Shown one piece after another: positions 9,522-18,096 of a stretch of 64,000 bases of DNA. Position 1 is the stretch's first letter, and each line of letters begins with the position of its first letter. The notes under the pieces were generated by a model that ran no database searches, was not told where the DNA came from, and saw only the letters and a list, made by a program, of their open reading frames with translations. A program made the translations under genes and the position numbers. Source of the DNA: G942493375 sp942493375. GTDB lineage: Bacteria; Armatimonadota; UBA5829. The DNA lies in contig OW818698.1 of the NCBI GenBank assembly GCA_942493375.1, forward strand, positions 6,944,001 to 7,008,000, given 5' to 3'.

Positions 9522-9571
9522 CCTCGCGCAAAGCCGCTAAGAATCTATAGGTTTTCCGGCTTTGCGTGAGG
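9522..9571. terminator. Convergent hairpin, bidirectional terminator candidate
   Basis: A 15-bp stem (9522-9536 with 9557-9571) lies between the convergent coiled-coil and glycosidase genes. Its arms contain GCAAAGCCG/CGGCTTTGC and belong to the same family as the inverted repeat at 15961-16094. Confidence 0.6.
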
Positions 9572-9582
9572 TATATAAATTT

Positions 9583-11904
9583 TCAGTAAACCAGCATCAT
9601 TGGTCCAAGGTAAATGGTTCCACTCTCTGCTTTGTTCATTGAGTCAGCCAGGATTAGGGTATCCCATCTGGTCGGATATTGTAATATCCCATCTAATTTG
9701 TCACCCCATGAGAAACCTTCTTTACCATCAACCCTGGCTTCTAAAACTCTCCATTCAGTAGAATCCAACTTTCCATAACTTACCTGGAAAGTCTCTGCTT
9801 CAGAATCCATATACCTGAGGTTTGCCATATCTCCATTTGTATTGGCTGACACCCATATGCGGACACTCTTCGGTTTTCCCGGGATCGACATTGGGTTTGC
9901 AGGGGCAACTCTAAAGAATCTCCACCCCTGTTCAGTTTTATAATCAAGTCTGGCGCAAGTGGAAGCTGGTCCTCCAGCGGGGGCATTTGCCCATTTGAGA
10001 GAGGATTGGGCAATGATTTTGTTATCACCATCAGGCACAGCAACATAACCAGCTACCACTTCTCCAGGCTTTCCACCAGCGAATGACTCAATAACCGAAT
10101 ACCGTTGAACGGGAGTTCTGACCAATTCTTTTCCACTGCTGCCTTTGAGTATACATGCTAACGAGAAGTTTGTTGGAGCATCTGATTCAAGAGTTATCCT
10201 GGCGAATCCTTCCCCCTTACCCGCTGGTATTTTGAATGACGCAGGAGCGGATGGCTGGATACCCTGCGGGTCTGCTATCGAAACCGTACCTGAGAAATCA
10301 CTTTTCAGTTCAGTAGAGAGCTTAACCTGGACGACCAACTCACGTCCTGCTGGAGGTGCTACCGTTACCTGGGGAACCAGTGGAGAATCAAGCGGTAACA
10401 TTCTACGCAAAGGCAGGTTTACTCCAGCGATTTTTACGGTAGCAATGGCTTTCTTGGTAGCATCACCCACAGCAACATAATCTGCTGTGCAGACAAGTTC
10501 GGTAATACCTTTATGCTTTCGCAACGTATATCTCATATTGCTCAAGCCATCTCCCTCTACCTTGAGAGGATTCGTGGTTGGTGCAATGCCTGGAGATGAA
10601 GCTGTTATAGTTGCCTGCAATGAGCCGTTCTTGAGAGATAAATCACATTTTGTGGAGAGTTCGCTCTCAGCTTTCCAAAGCTTGTCTGGCTTTGATGGCT
10701 CGATATATTGCACCCCGCCTGACAACTCCAGTTCCAGACGCCCTGAATTTGGCGTTAGGACGCTCCTCACGCCGTTTATAGACACGATCTCGACTCTTGT
10801 GCTGTCTATGCGTATGCTAGCTTTATGAGGGTTGCCTGTAGTCCAGGCAGCCAGGCGGTAGTCGTTGCCTTTTTTGAATAAGGCTAGATAGTCATCATCA
10901 GATTCTGTGAAGAGTCGTTTTACATACCCGTATCCTTTAAGCTCGGTGGACAATGTACGGACAGCTTTATAGGATGGTTTTTCAGAGAAGTCCAGGAATA
11001 CTGTTCCGAAATTATGCTCATTCTCTTTAGGATCGGGGCCATCATTGTGCCAGTCATACCAGATACTTAACGGTACACCGTTCATAGTGTTGCTGAGGAA
11101 ACAACGAGCGATGAATTCTCCCTGCTTGTCCAGAGAGACACCACCAGTCAGAGTTGAATATCCCCATTCTCCGCTAACCAAAGTGTATTTCTTGCCTTTG
11201 GAGGCGTATTTCTGAATAATTTCTCGCACTTTGGAGTAGTATTTGGATGCATCCTCTGGTTTCGGCGCGCCATAGGCATGTAAAGAAACTGCATCCACAG
11301 CTTCCAGCATTCCAAATTTGCATGCTGCCTCAATGTAGTTGAAATCCCATCCGGAAAGGGCAGGGCCAAGTATTGTGCTTTTAGGATCGGATTTCTTCAC
11401 AGCTGCATATACAGCTTTTGCCAGTTTTACATAATCTTCAGCATTTGGTTTAGGTTGCCAGAATCCGATGTTCGGTTCATTCCATACCTCCCAAAGTACC
11501 CCGTGTCCCTTAAAATGGGCTGCTGCTGCTCCTGCAAACCTGGCAAATGCAACTCTGCCTTCATCGGTGTATGGGGCTTTGTTGTCATCATAGAGAGGGT
11601 TGCTGTAGTCAAGTATAAACAGAGCCCGGATTTTTCGCTGGGCAAGTGAGGCAACCAGTTCATCATATGCTTTGAAATCATACTTACCCTTAACAGTTTC
11701 AATACCACCCCAGGCAAAGTCCATTCGAATCCAACGGAATCCACCTTTGGCTATCTGGTCCACTTGTTTGTCTTCACGGCCAGTAAAGTGAATGTTGACT
11801 CCAACTCCTTCCGGCATTATCATCCGTGGAAGTCCTTGTGGGGCAGCCATAGACATAGAAGCCAGGATTGTTATCAGAGCAAGTAAAGTCAGAGTGATTT
11901 TCAC
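9583..11904 (-). CDS. Secreted glycoside hydrolase of the GH-A clan (GH39/GH5-like)
   Basis: A 773-residue exported protein. A signal peptide (LALITILASMSMA) precedes a (beta/alpha)8 domain of about 330 residues. WEVWNEPNIGFW carries the likely acid/base glutamate (NEP) and VSGEWGYST the likely nucleophile glutamate, as in clan GH-A. The remaining 400 residues are beta-rich accessory domains; the last 150 resemble a carbohydrate-binding beta-sandwich. Substrate cannot be told from sequence; beta-xyloside, beta-mannoside or related plant or microbial glycans are possible. The GTG at 11904 is preceded by GGAGG at 8 nt and places the signal peptide at the N-terminus; upstream in-frame ATG codons would add a non-hydrophobic extension. 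The gene converges on the coiled-coil gene. Confidence 0.8.
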   Translation of the reverse strand: MKITLTLLALITILASMSMAAPQGLPRMIMPEGVGVNIHFTGREDKQVDQIAKGGFRWIRMDFAWGGIETVKGKYDFKAYDELVASLAQRKIRALFILDYSNPLYDDNKAPYTDEGRVAFARFAGAAAAHFKGHGVLWEVWNEPNIGFWQPKPNAEDYVKLAKAVYAAVKKSDPKSTILGPALSGWDFNYIEAACKFGMLEAVDAVSLHAYGAPKPEDASKYYSKVREIIQKYASKGKKYTLVSGEWGYSTLTGGVSLDKQGEFIARCFLSNTMNGVPLSIWYDWHNDGPDPKENEHNFGTVFLDFSEKPSYKAVRTLSTELKGYGYVKRLFTESDDDYLALFKKGNDYRLAAWTTGNPHKASIRIDSTRVEIVSINGVRSVLTPNSGRLELELSGGVQYIEPSKPDKLWKAESELSTKCDLSLKNGSLQATITASSPGIAPTTNPLKVEGDGLSNMRYTLRKHKGITELVCTADYVAVGDATKKAIATVKIAGVNLPLRRMLPLDSPLVPQVTVAPPAGRELVVQVKLSTELKSDFSGTVSIADPQGIQPSAPASFKIPAGKGEGFARITLESDAPTNFSLACILKGSSGKELVRTPVQRYSVIESFAGGKPGEVVAGYVAVPDGDNKIIAQSSLKWANAPAGGPASTCARLDYKTEQGWRFFRVAPANPMSIPGKPKSVRIWVSANTNGDMANLRYMDSEAETFQVSYGKLDSTEWRVLEARVDGKEGFSWGDKLDGILQYPTRWDTLILADSMNKAESGTIYLGPMMLVY

Positions 11905-12099
11905 CAGTTGTGCCTCCAGTAGTGAATTGCGTCTGTTATTTATTCCCGTTAACCACACTTTCTACCTGCTTGATTTTGCCGGGAATAGTTTGACCGTCGA
12001 ATATGGAACTGAATCACGCCGGATCGGGTCATATATTTAGGATGTATATTTAGTCATATGGGTATGATTAGTTTGAACGTTGGGATTGAAGGTGTTGGC

Positions 12100-13389
12100 A
12101 TGCGCGTATTATATTTCGTTTTTTTTATATTTACTCTGATTGTCTTAGAGATTGGTGCTCAGGCAAATGTTAAATACGATACCAATCCGGTGATGTCATC
12201 CAGCAACAGATACGTTTCTTTTGAAAGGCACTATGTTGGTTATGATTTTACTGAAATTGTTGTAGTTGATATAGATTCGAAGTCTTCCAAGACTGTTGCA
12301 GGAAAGTTGTTCGATCTGGTGTGGAAAGACCAGACACTATTTGGCGCAGCCGGACTTGCTAATGTGTCAATAATGCGACCCACTGGGATGGTAGTGCATT
12401 CAGCCTGGAAAACCGGCGCAGGATATAGGGCAGTTCCCAGAGAATGGCAGGATGTTGGCAACCTTTCCTGGGTTGAAGGAGGAATAGCATTCACTGCGAT
12501 TGATATTAATGGCTCTCTGCATACATGGTTTATGGATGGATTAAGTGGCAGACTAACCGCTATGCAGGATGTGAACCCGGCTCCTCTTCTTTCTAGAAAT
12601 AGAGCTGAGTTTGATTTTGAAAGGCTGGAGATAACCAGCGTTGGTAGTCTTTTACACAGGCGTGCCGGAACTGACAAAATAATCAGACTTGGTTCAGCTA
12701 CGAGCCCTGCATTTTCACCTGGTGGTGACAATCTGGCGATAATTGACGACAAAGGACAGCCTCCAATCAGGAGTATTCGCGAATCGCGTAGTAAGCAGAA
12801 CTGGCCTGATATTTATGTGTTAAGTAGAGATGGAAATGGTCTAAGACCATTAACACACACTGGAGGAACACAGCCGACATATCATCCCAGTGGTAAAGGG
12901 CTTGCATATGTAACCCTATCCGGAGACATTGGATGGGTCAGCAATGATGGAGCGGATCAATCCATTTTGATCAACAATCCTGCATCAATAAACCTGCTGC
13001 GCTGGCACCCTGATGGCAAATGGCTACTTGCGCAAGTGATCGAAAATGGAACGGTATCGTGGCAGATGCTAAAACCACCATCAAGGAGATTGTCATCTTT
13101 CACAAAACCAATACTATTGCCCGGTCCGGGAGCTGTTTATCTCTCACCCTCAGGACGTAAAGTGGTAGTTCTAAGACAGGGGGCAGATTCTGGTGAAGTG
13201 GATTTAGTTGTCAGGAATAAAACTCGGACAATTCAATTTGAATATCCACCCATCCAGGCAAATCTATATCCGCCTTCGGCAGGTTGGTCAGCAGACGAAA
13301 AATACGTGGCAATATCAATAGGCGGGGGAATATCGATTCTAGACACAGATGAGGGCAGCGTAGAAACAATCACCGGAAGACTATTTTGA
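12100..13389 (+). CDS. Secreted TolB-like beta-propeller protein
   Basis: A 429-residue exported protein with a signal sequence (YFVFFIFTLIVLEIGAQA). Repeated propeller blades of the WD40-like/TolB type follow, with motifs such as SPAFSPGGDNLAIIDD, TYHPSGKGLAYV, LRWHPDGKWLLAQV and YLSPSGRKVVVL. Such propellers bind proteins or polysaccharides; no catalytic site is visible. I prefer the ATG at 12100, preceded by GAAGG at 7 nt and giving a proper signal peptide, over the ATG at 12058. It stands alone between the glycosidase (divergent) and tRNA-Leu. Partner and role are unknown. Confidence 0.72.
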   Translation: MRVLYFVFFIFTLIVLEIGAQANVKYDTNPVMSSSNRYVSFERHYVGYDFTEIVVVDIDSKSSKTVAGKLFDLVWKDQTLFGAAGLANVSIMRPTGMVVHSAWKTGAGYRAVPREWQDVGNLSWVEGGIAFTAIDINGSLHTWFMDGLSGRLTAMQDVNPAPLLSRNRAEFDFERLEITSVGSLLHRRAGTDKIIRLGSATSPAFSPGGDNLAIIDDKGQPPIRSIRESRSKQNWPDIYVLSRDGNGLRPLTHTGGTQPTYHPSGKGLAYVTLSGDIGWVSNDGADQSILINNPASINLLRWHPDGKWLLAQVIENGTVSWQMLKPPSRRLSSFTKPILLPGPGAVYLSPSGRKVVVLRQGADSGEVDLVVRNKTRTIQFEYPPIQANLYPPSAGWSADEKYVAISIGGGISILDTDEGSVETITGRLF

Positions 13390-13436
13390 AATCCTGTTAT
13401 ATAGACAGCATTCTGTTCGCAATACGAATTTAACCA

Positions 13437-13466
13437 TTGACAAGTTAGCTTTGCAATTGATATACT
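13437..13466 (+). promoter_or_regulatory. Promoter of tRNA-Leu
   Basis: A perfect TTGACA (13437-13442), an 18-base spacer and TATACT (13461-13466). It lies 34 bp before the tRNA. Confidence 0.7.
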
Positions 13467-13500
13467 TTCCTTGCGGTCATCCTCTGACCGTATGATTAAC

Positions 13501-13585
13501 GGGGACGTGGCGGAATGGCAGACGCGCTTGGTTGAGGGCCAAGTGAGCTTAGCTCATGGAAGTTCGACTCTTCTCGTCCCCACCA
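13501..13585 (+). tRNA. tRNA-Leu (anticodon GAG)
   Basis: An 85-nt tRNA with encoded CCA. The acceptor stem pairs 13501-13507 with 13575-13581. The anticodon stem-loop occupies 13527-13543, with GAG at 13534-13536 and flanking CTTGG/CCAAG stems. The long variable arm and the GGCGGAATGGCAGACGC D-arm are typical of class II tRNA-Leu. It reads CUC and CUU codons. The overlapping reading frame is spurious. Confidence 0.95.
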
Positions 13586-14310
13586 CTTATTATTCTGCAA
13601 TAATTCAGATCCACAAACAATTTACTGACTACCTTGAAACACTTTCAGAAATGACTATCCAGTTTCGCAATCGTGAAATAGCGCTATTCCGCGTCTGTCT
13701 AAAGAGGTCGTGATTGGAACTTATACTGCTGGGGATCATATCAATTCAAGCGAAATCATTGCAAAAAAATGACTTCCCCCAATAACTTTGTGAGTTAACA
13801 GGGAAAGTCCGAAGAAAGGATGGTAAGCATTGAAACAAAAAGGAGAAAAAGAAATGATCTAACACGCTATAGTATCGGGCTGCATAGTAAAAATAATTAG
13901 GTAATAACTGCAAATGAAATATTCTCATACCTAGGCGGTTGAGGCATGAGCGTAAAGAATCCGGGAAATCTCTGTCTGGGCATACTATATCAATTTATAA
14001 ATGACCTGCTCTCTAGTCTGGAATCCTGATTCCGGAATGATTTATGAAGTCATCATTATATGCTTCCTGTAGACAATGTCATACCCGTTTCATCCAATCC
14101 GTAATTAATTCCACAACACTCCTGATTGGCACGAATTGTGCAGTAATACTTGGTATTAGTCTCTGAAATTACAACAATCATGTAACTAACACTTAATACT
14201 GTTGCGGGTATATATATGCCCGCTTTATTCACCAAGCTTCACTTTTGTCCGGCAGTTGGGACAAAAGCTGAGGCAGTCATGAATATGCAGGTAAGTGGAG
14301 ATATTGAGCA
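13586..14310. other. Gene-poor interval
   Basis: About 725 bp with no convincing gene. Reading frames are short and lack ribosome-binding sites. I see AT-rich sequence, a small GGAATCC/GGATTCC-like palindrome near 14020 and the palindrome GCGGGTATATATATGCCCGC at 14204-14223, which leads into a repeat copy. It could be decayed sequence. Confidence 0.5.
14216..14290. repeat. CCCGC-TTTATTCA palindromic repeat, copy 1 (degenerate 3' end)
   Basis: This copy shares the CCCGCTTTATTCACCAA start and the inner CTTTTGTCCGGCAG...GGGACAAAAGC hairpin with copies 2 and 3, but its terminal arm (GAATATGCAGG) is degraded. Confidence 0.7.
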
Positions 14311-14655
14311 ATGGGCAGTGAGAAAGCATTGAGATGCATTTTGATGGTCGGCGTGTTTTATTTGTTTGTGCTCTTTGCTGGTGGTGTATGGTGGAAGCAG
14401 GACCCGGTGAAACCTATTCCTGCAAACACTTTGCAACCACTTTTCCGTGTAACGTATGGCATCCCTTGCCGTGAACAACAGGTTACAGACGTTGGTTGGA
14501 GCGGTGGTGAAACAAAGATAGACCGCGATAACCCCGAAATAGTCTGGTTCAAACCAACCAACTCCGACATATGGACAAAATCGACCACAGAGGAACTTAC
14601 AGTTCAACTAATAAAGCAATCAATTGAGAATCATTCCAGAACAGCTAAGAAATAA
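14311..14655 (+). CDS. Small hypothetical protein with one N-terminal membrane segment
   Basis: A 114-residue reading frame flanked by two copies of the palindromic repeat. Residues about 8-28 (LRCILMVGVFYLFVLFAGGVW) form one hydrophobic segment, followed by about 85 polar residues predicted outside the membrane. GGAG lies about 10 nt before the ATG. I recognise no family. The opposite strand is also open here, so the gene assignment is moderate to weak. Confidence 0.4.
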   Translation: MGSEKALRCILMVGVFYLFVLFAGGVWWKQDPVKPIPANTLQPLFRVTYGIPCREQQVTDVGWSGGETKIDRDNPEIVWFKPTNSDIWTKSTTEELTVQLIKQSIENHSRTAKK

Positions 14656-14681
14656 GTCTTTTTCAGACCGTGTGTATATGT

Positions 14682-14761
14682 TAGCCCGCTTTATTCACTA
14701 AACTTCGCTTTTGTCCGGCAGTAGGGATAAAAGCCGAGTCAATCATGAATAATGCGGGTTA
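14682..14761. repeat. CCCGC-TTTATTCA palindromic repeat, copy 2
   Basis: The ends TAGCCCGCTTTATTCA and TGAATAATGCGGGTTA are imperfect inverted repeats. Inside, GCTTTTGTCC pairs with GGGATAAAAGC. The whole unit of about 78 nt can fold into one long hairpin. No reading frame is inside. Confidence 0.8.
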
Positions 14762-14824
14762 GAATCTCCGATATCAGTATTCCAGCGGTATGGCATATTG
14801 TCGATGTTGTTTGCCCACTAATAG

Positions 14825-14833
14825 TGATATAAT
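14825..14833 (+). promoter_or_regulatory. Putative extended -10 promoter of the nurA operon
   Basis: TGA followed by a perfect TATAAT (14828-14833) lies about 115 bp before the nurA start. No good -35 element is seen at 16-18 bp, so it is a tentative extended -10 promoter. Confidence 0.4.
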
Positions 14834-14947
14834 CCTCGCATGACTCAATTATTTCAAACAGGCTTGAATTACTCCTCCATAATGGATACCATGGTATGAA
14901 CGTTAATTGAGTGTTGCCAACATGCAGGTTGGTAGGGGATAAAAACA

Positions 14948-15949
14948 TTGAGCCGGCTTCTTCAGGCATTGGCATCCGCAGTTCGATCCACATCTGATCC
15001 ATCCATTCGCACTGTCTCAGGACGAATGTTGAATGAGGAAGAATCACGCTTGGCACTGAGTCAGCCTGCAAAGGGATCAGCAAAGGTTGTCGAAGGTTCA
15101 TCCGGAGTTGATCCGGTCAGCGTCGGTTCCCCTGAAACCGGGATGTTCACTCACTTTATGGATGGCATGCAGCGTGTACACACTCCTTTGACTGTCGGGT
15201 ATGTGCCGTTTGTTTATGGTTATGTGGGGGCTGTTATACGTAGCCGTGGGCAAGACCGTAAAATGCGCACCCATTCGCACAATTCCTCCGAGGCTATCTA
15301 CTGCCCATTGAAATATGCGGATGTCGGCTGGTTGTCAGGTAAAGACGTTCGGATCATCGATACATCCGATGAAATCAAAGATGGCAATGACAATTTGCTG
15401 GCTTTCGTAAACAACGCCAATCATAAAGTCAGCGCACAAAGGGAAAGTCTTGAAAAGGATTTGGTAAGCGACTGGCTTAGAGCATATGAACCTTCAGACA
15501 ACTGGCTTTTAGTTGATGGTTCGCTCTGCGGTGACTATCACCACTACAAGGAACCAAAGATCGTTGGAGTCATCAAGAGCCACCAGACACAGTATTTTCC
15601 AGTGGATGAGCAGCAGAGAATAGTAGGTATGCCGACCGGATGCAGGAGCAGAATATTTATCCCGCAGGGTAGAAAACGTCCTGATGTATACAGCTGGTAT
15701 CTCCGTATGAGGCCAAATGAGGATAGAGACGCATATTTCGGGCTGATAAGAGTTGAGGCTGCTGCATGCGACCGGACTATTGAGATTGCTGATGATATTT
15801 CTCGACGGCTCCTGGCTGAACGGACACCTCTCAGCCTGCCGGATGCCCGTTGGGACAAACTTATATACCCGATTCACGATTGTGAACTCTTCCTGAAATC
15901 CAGAGCCCCAAGCTGGGCAATGCTGGAATCGATGCTTTTGGGGAGATAA
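14948..15949 (+). CDS. nurA: NurA-domain nuclease
   Basis: A 333-residue protein matching the NurA fold. An N-terminal FMDGMQRV carries a putative first metal-binding aspartate (D72). The strongly conserved LLVDGSL (D190) is followed by IVGVIKSH (K210), then SWYLRM and YFGLIRVEA, and a C-terminal KLIYPIHDCELFLK (H310) replaces the usual YPxxLxxAH-like motif. NurA is a 5'-to-3' nuclease that works with the HerA translocase in resecting DNA ends, and the HerA homologue follows. Start: TTG at 14948 with AGGGG about 9 nt upstream; the next ATG is 26 codons inside. Function is inferred from family motifs plus the operon. Confidence 0.8.
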   Translation: MSRLLQALASAVRSTSDPSIRTVSGRMLNEEESRLALSQPAKGSAKVVEGSSGVDPVSVGSPETGMFTHFMDGMQRVHTPLTVGYVPFVYGYVGAVIRSRGQDRKMRTHSHNSSEAIYCPLKYADVGWLSGKDVRIIDTSDEIKDGNDNLLAFVNNANHKVSAQRESLEKDLVSDWLRAYEPSDNWLLVDGSLCGDYHHYKEPKIVGVIKSHQTQYFPVDEQQRIVGMPTGCRSRIFIPQGRKRPDVYSWYLRMRPNEDRDAYFGLIRVEAAACDRTIEIADDISRRLLAERTPLSLPDARWDKLIYPIHDCELFLKSRAPSWAMLESMLLGR

Positions 15950-15960
15950 CTATTCAGATC

Positions 15961-16094
15961 TTACGCAAAGCCGTAAAGGAAAATCATCCGCAGATTTCAC
16001 AGATTTACGCAGATTTTGGAGAGGGAACAGTTGGACGCACAAATCCTGCGTGATTTTGTCTGTCTCTTTTTTGCGCCTTTGCGGCTTTGCGTGA
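15961..16094. repeat. Inverted repeat inside the nurA-herA gap
   Basis: TTACGCAAAGCCGTAAAGG (15961-15979) is complementary to CCTTTGCGGCTTTGCGTGA (16076-16094). Between the arms is an AT-rich stretch with two CGCAGATTT units. It belongs to the family seen at 9522-9571. Sitting inside the operon, it could attenuate or stabilise the transcript. Confidence 0.65.
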
Positions 16095-16122
16095 TAATAA
16101 AATTTTAAAGGACAAAAACCAT

Positions 16123-18093
16123 ATGAGTCTCGAACAGATCGGCAGGGTGGTGGCTACGGAGTCCGACCCCAGTACCGCGTATAGCTTTTCATTCTGGACT
16201 GGTGACGAATCCAAGGTCGGCATCGGGACTCTGGTCGTCGTGATTAAAGAAGCAAAGGAAGTCTATGGGGTTGTTATTGAAGCTTATGGCTTTACTGACC
16301 TTGCTTCTGCTCTTCACGAATATATTGGTTCTGAGGGAGATCCACAACTGGAGCCTCCGACTCTTCGTCCAGAAGTCCGCCGATACAAAGCAGCAGTCCT
16401 GCGTGTAGTTCCTGAGGAACCTATGCAGCCGGTGCCGGTAGCGCCTGTCTATCTAGCTGATGATGAAGCTGTTGGGAAAGCCTTGCGGATGGATGCATAT
16501 CAGGAAAAGAGCGGAATCCCAATTGGACTCTATCAAAACGGGGACATGCAGTCTCCTGTATATCTGGATGCTGAGTTCCTGCTTGGTCCTGAAGCAGCCC
16601 ACCTTAACCTTACAGGGGTATCAGGTCTTGCAACCAAGACCAGCACCATTGAGTTTGTTTTGTTGAGTATTTTCCAACGTTACACCGAGAGCGTCGCAGT
16701 AGTCTGCTTCAATGTCAAAGGCTCCGATATGCTCTATCTGGACTTCCCTGCAGCTGCTGATGAAACTCATCCCTATAAAGAAGTCTATGACCGGGCAGGT
16801 GTCTGCAGCCTGGACGATACCGACAGGGCTATGTATGAAAAACTGGGTGTAGCCTGCCAGCCTTTCTCTAAGGTCGAATACTATGCCCCATTCAAAGAGG
16901 ATATGGTCAATCTCAACACTCTCCGCACAAACGCCAGCCTTGCAAACTCCGTAAGACCTTTGAGTTGGGGTCTAAAACAGGTCCTGCAATATACCGAGGT
17001 TGTCCTGAACAGGGATGATGTAGACGCAAAGGCTGATGCTTTGATCCAGTACATACGCCAGCGGGTAGTTGACCAGACCGTAGCTGTTGGTGATGATAAC
17101 GTAAGCGTTCATAATTTTCAAGACCTGGAGAAATGGTTTGACTGTGTTACCAAGCTTATGGAAGCTACAAATAAAGACCAATATCAGACCCACCATTACG
17201 CAACTATCAGAAAAGTTCACAACAGGCTTTCTAACCTGGTCAATAGATACAAGGGATTAATAAGTCCCGAAGAGTCAGACCTTGATCTTCCGTGGGGTTT
17301 CTTTGAAGACCGGACAACCTATGTTGTGGATGTTGCCCAGATGGACCAGCAGGCTCAGGACCTGGTATTTACCAGAGTAGTCAGCGAACTCAAAGAACGG
17401 TTGGAGAAGAATAAGCTCGGGGTTAAAAATGTAATTGTAGTCGTCGACGAGTTAAATAAATATGCTCCATCCGAAGGTCAGGAGACATACCTGAAAAAGA
17501 CTCTCCTGGATATTTCCGAACGCGGCAGATATCTCGGGTTAGTCCTATTCAGTGCCCAGCAATTCAGAAGCCAAGTCCACAAACGCATAGTTGGTAACAG
17601 CGCAACTGCAATTTATGGTCGAATGGACATGGATGAACTTGCTACACCTGGTTACCAGGTGTTATCATCTGCAACCAAGGAGAAACTGGCAACGCTGTCG
17701 AAAGGCCAGTTGATGGTCCGCCACCCACACTTCAACCAACCGATATTCGTCAAATTCCCGAGGCCGAATGTCCTGAGAGGGCCAGACGGCACCCGAATGT
17801 TCCCCCCATCAGAAGACATAGAGTTGAGTGAGGCTATTTTCAGGAATTTGAATCGAATTGATTCATCAGTCACAAGAAACGAAATTAAAGACGCAATAGC
17901 CGGTATTGACCAGGAAGAAGCTGTCCGCGCAATGCACCAGACCATGCACCGCAAGACCGGAGACTCCGCTCAGGAGTTCCGAAAAGCCATCCGCAAGAAA
18001 GCCAATGTCAGCGTTGCAAGAAATGACCGTACCGGGTTTGAACTTCAGACTCCTAAACACGGTCCTGATTTTGATCCATTTGAGAGAGATTAA
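16123..18093 (+). CDS. herA: HerA-like ATP-dependent DNA translocase
   Basis: A 656-residue FtsK/HerA-superfamily ATPase. Residues 1-115 form the HAS-type beta-barrel typical of HerA. A P-loop-like GVSGLATKT lies at 165-173 and Walker B VIVVVDE at 437-443, with an arginine-rich ERGRYLGLVLFSAQQ sensor region after it. The C-terminal part (KGQLMVRHPHFNQPIFVKF) matches HerA. The P-loop departs from the usual GxxGxGK[ST] and has an extra residue. HerA is a hexameric DNA motor that pairs with NurA. The ATG at 16123 follows AAAGGA at 10 nt; the TTG at 16087 is upstream of this site and inside the inverted repeat. sbcD starts 3 nt after the stop. Confidence 0.85.
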   Translation: MSLEQIGRVVATESDPSTAYSFSFWTGDESKVGIGTLVVVIKEAKEVYGVVIEAYGFTDLASALHEYIGSEGDPQLEPPTLRPEVRRYKAAVLRVVPEEPMQPVPVAPVYLADDEAVGKALRMDAYQEKSGIPIGLYQNGDMQSPVYLDAEFLLGPEAAHLNLTGVSGLATKTSTIEFVLLSIFQRYTESVAVVCFNVKGSDMLYLDFPAAADETHPYKEVYDRAGVCSLDDTDRAMYEKLGVACQPFSKVEYYAPFKEDMVNLNTLRTNASLANSVRPLSWGLKQVLQYTEVVLNRDDVDAKADALIQYIRQRVVDQTVAVGDDNVSVHNFQDLEKWFDCVTKLMEATNKDQYQTHHYATIRKVHNRLSNLVNRYKGLISPEESDLDLPWGFFEDRTTYVVDVAQMDQQAQDLVFTRVVSELKERLEKNKLGVKNVIVVVDELNKYAPSEGQETYLKKTLLDISERGRYLGLVLFSAQQFRSQVHKRIVGNSATAIYGRMDMDELATPGYQVLSSATKEKLATLSKGQLMVRHPHFNQPIFVKFPRPNVLRGPDGTRMFPPSEDIELSEAIFRNLNRIDSSVTRNEIKDAIAGIDQEEAVRAMHQTMHRKTGDSAQEFRKAIRKKANVSVARNDRTGFELQTPKHGPDFDPFERD

Positions 18094-18096
18094 TAA

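Noticed and set aside
13471..13713. Reading frame of 80 codons overlapping the tRNA
   Set aside because: It lies across the tRNA-Leu gene and has no ribosome-binding site.
14126..14142. Sigma-54-like TGGCACG-N4-GTGCA site
   Set aside because: One mismatch at the -12 element, the nearest reading frame is 170 bp away and doubtful, and no activator gene is near.
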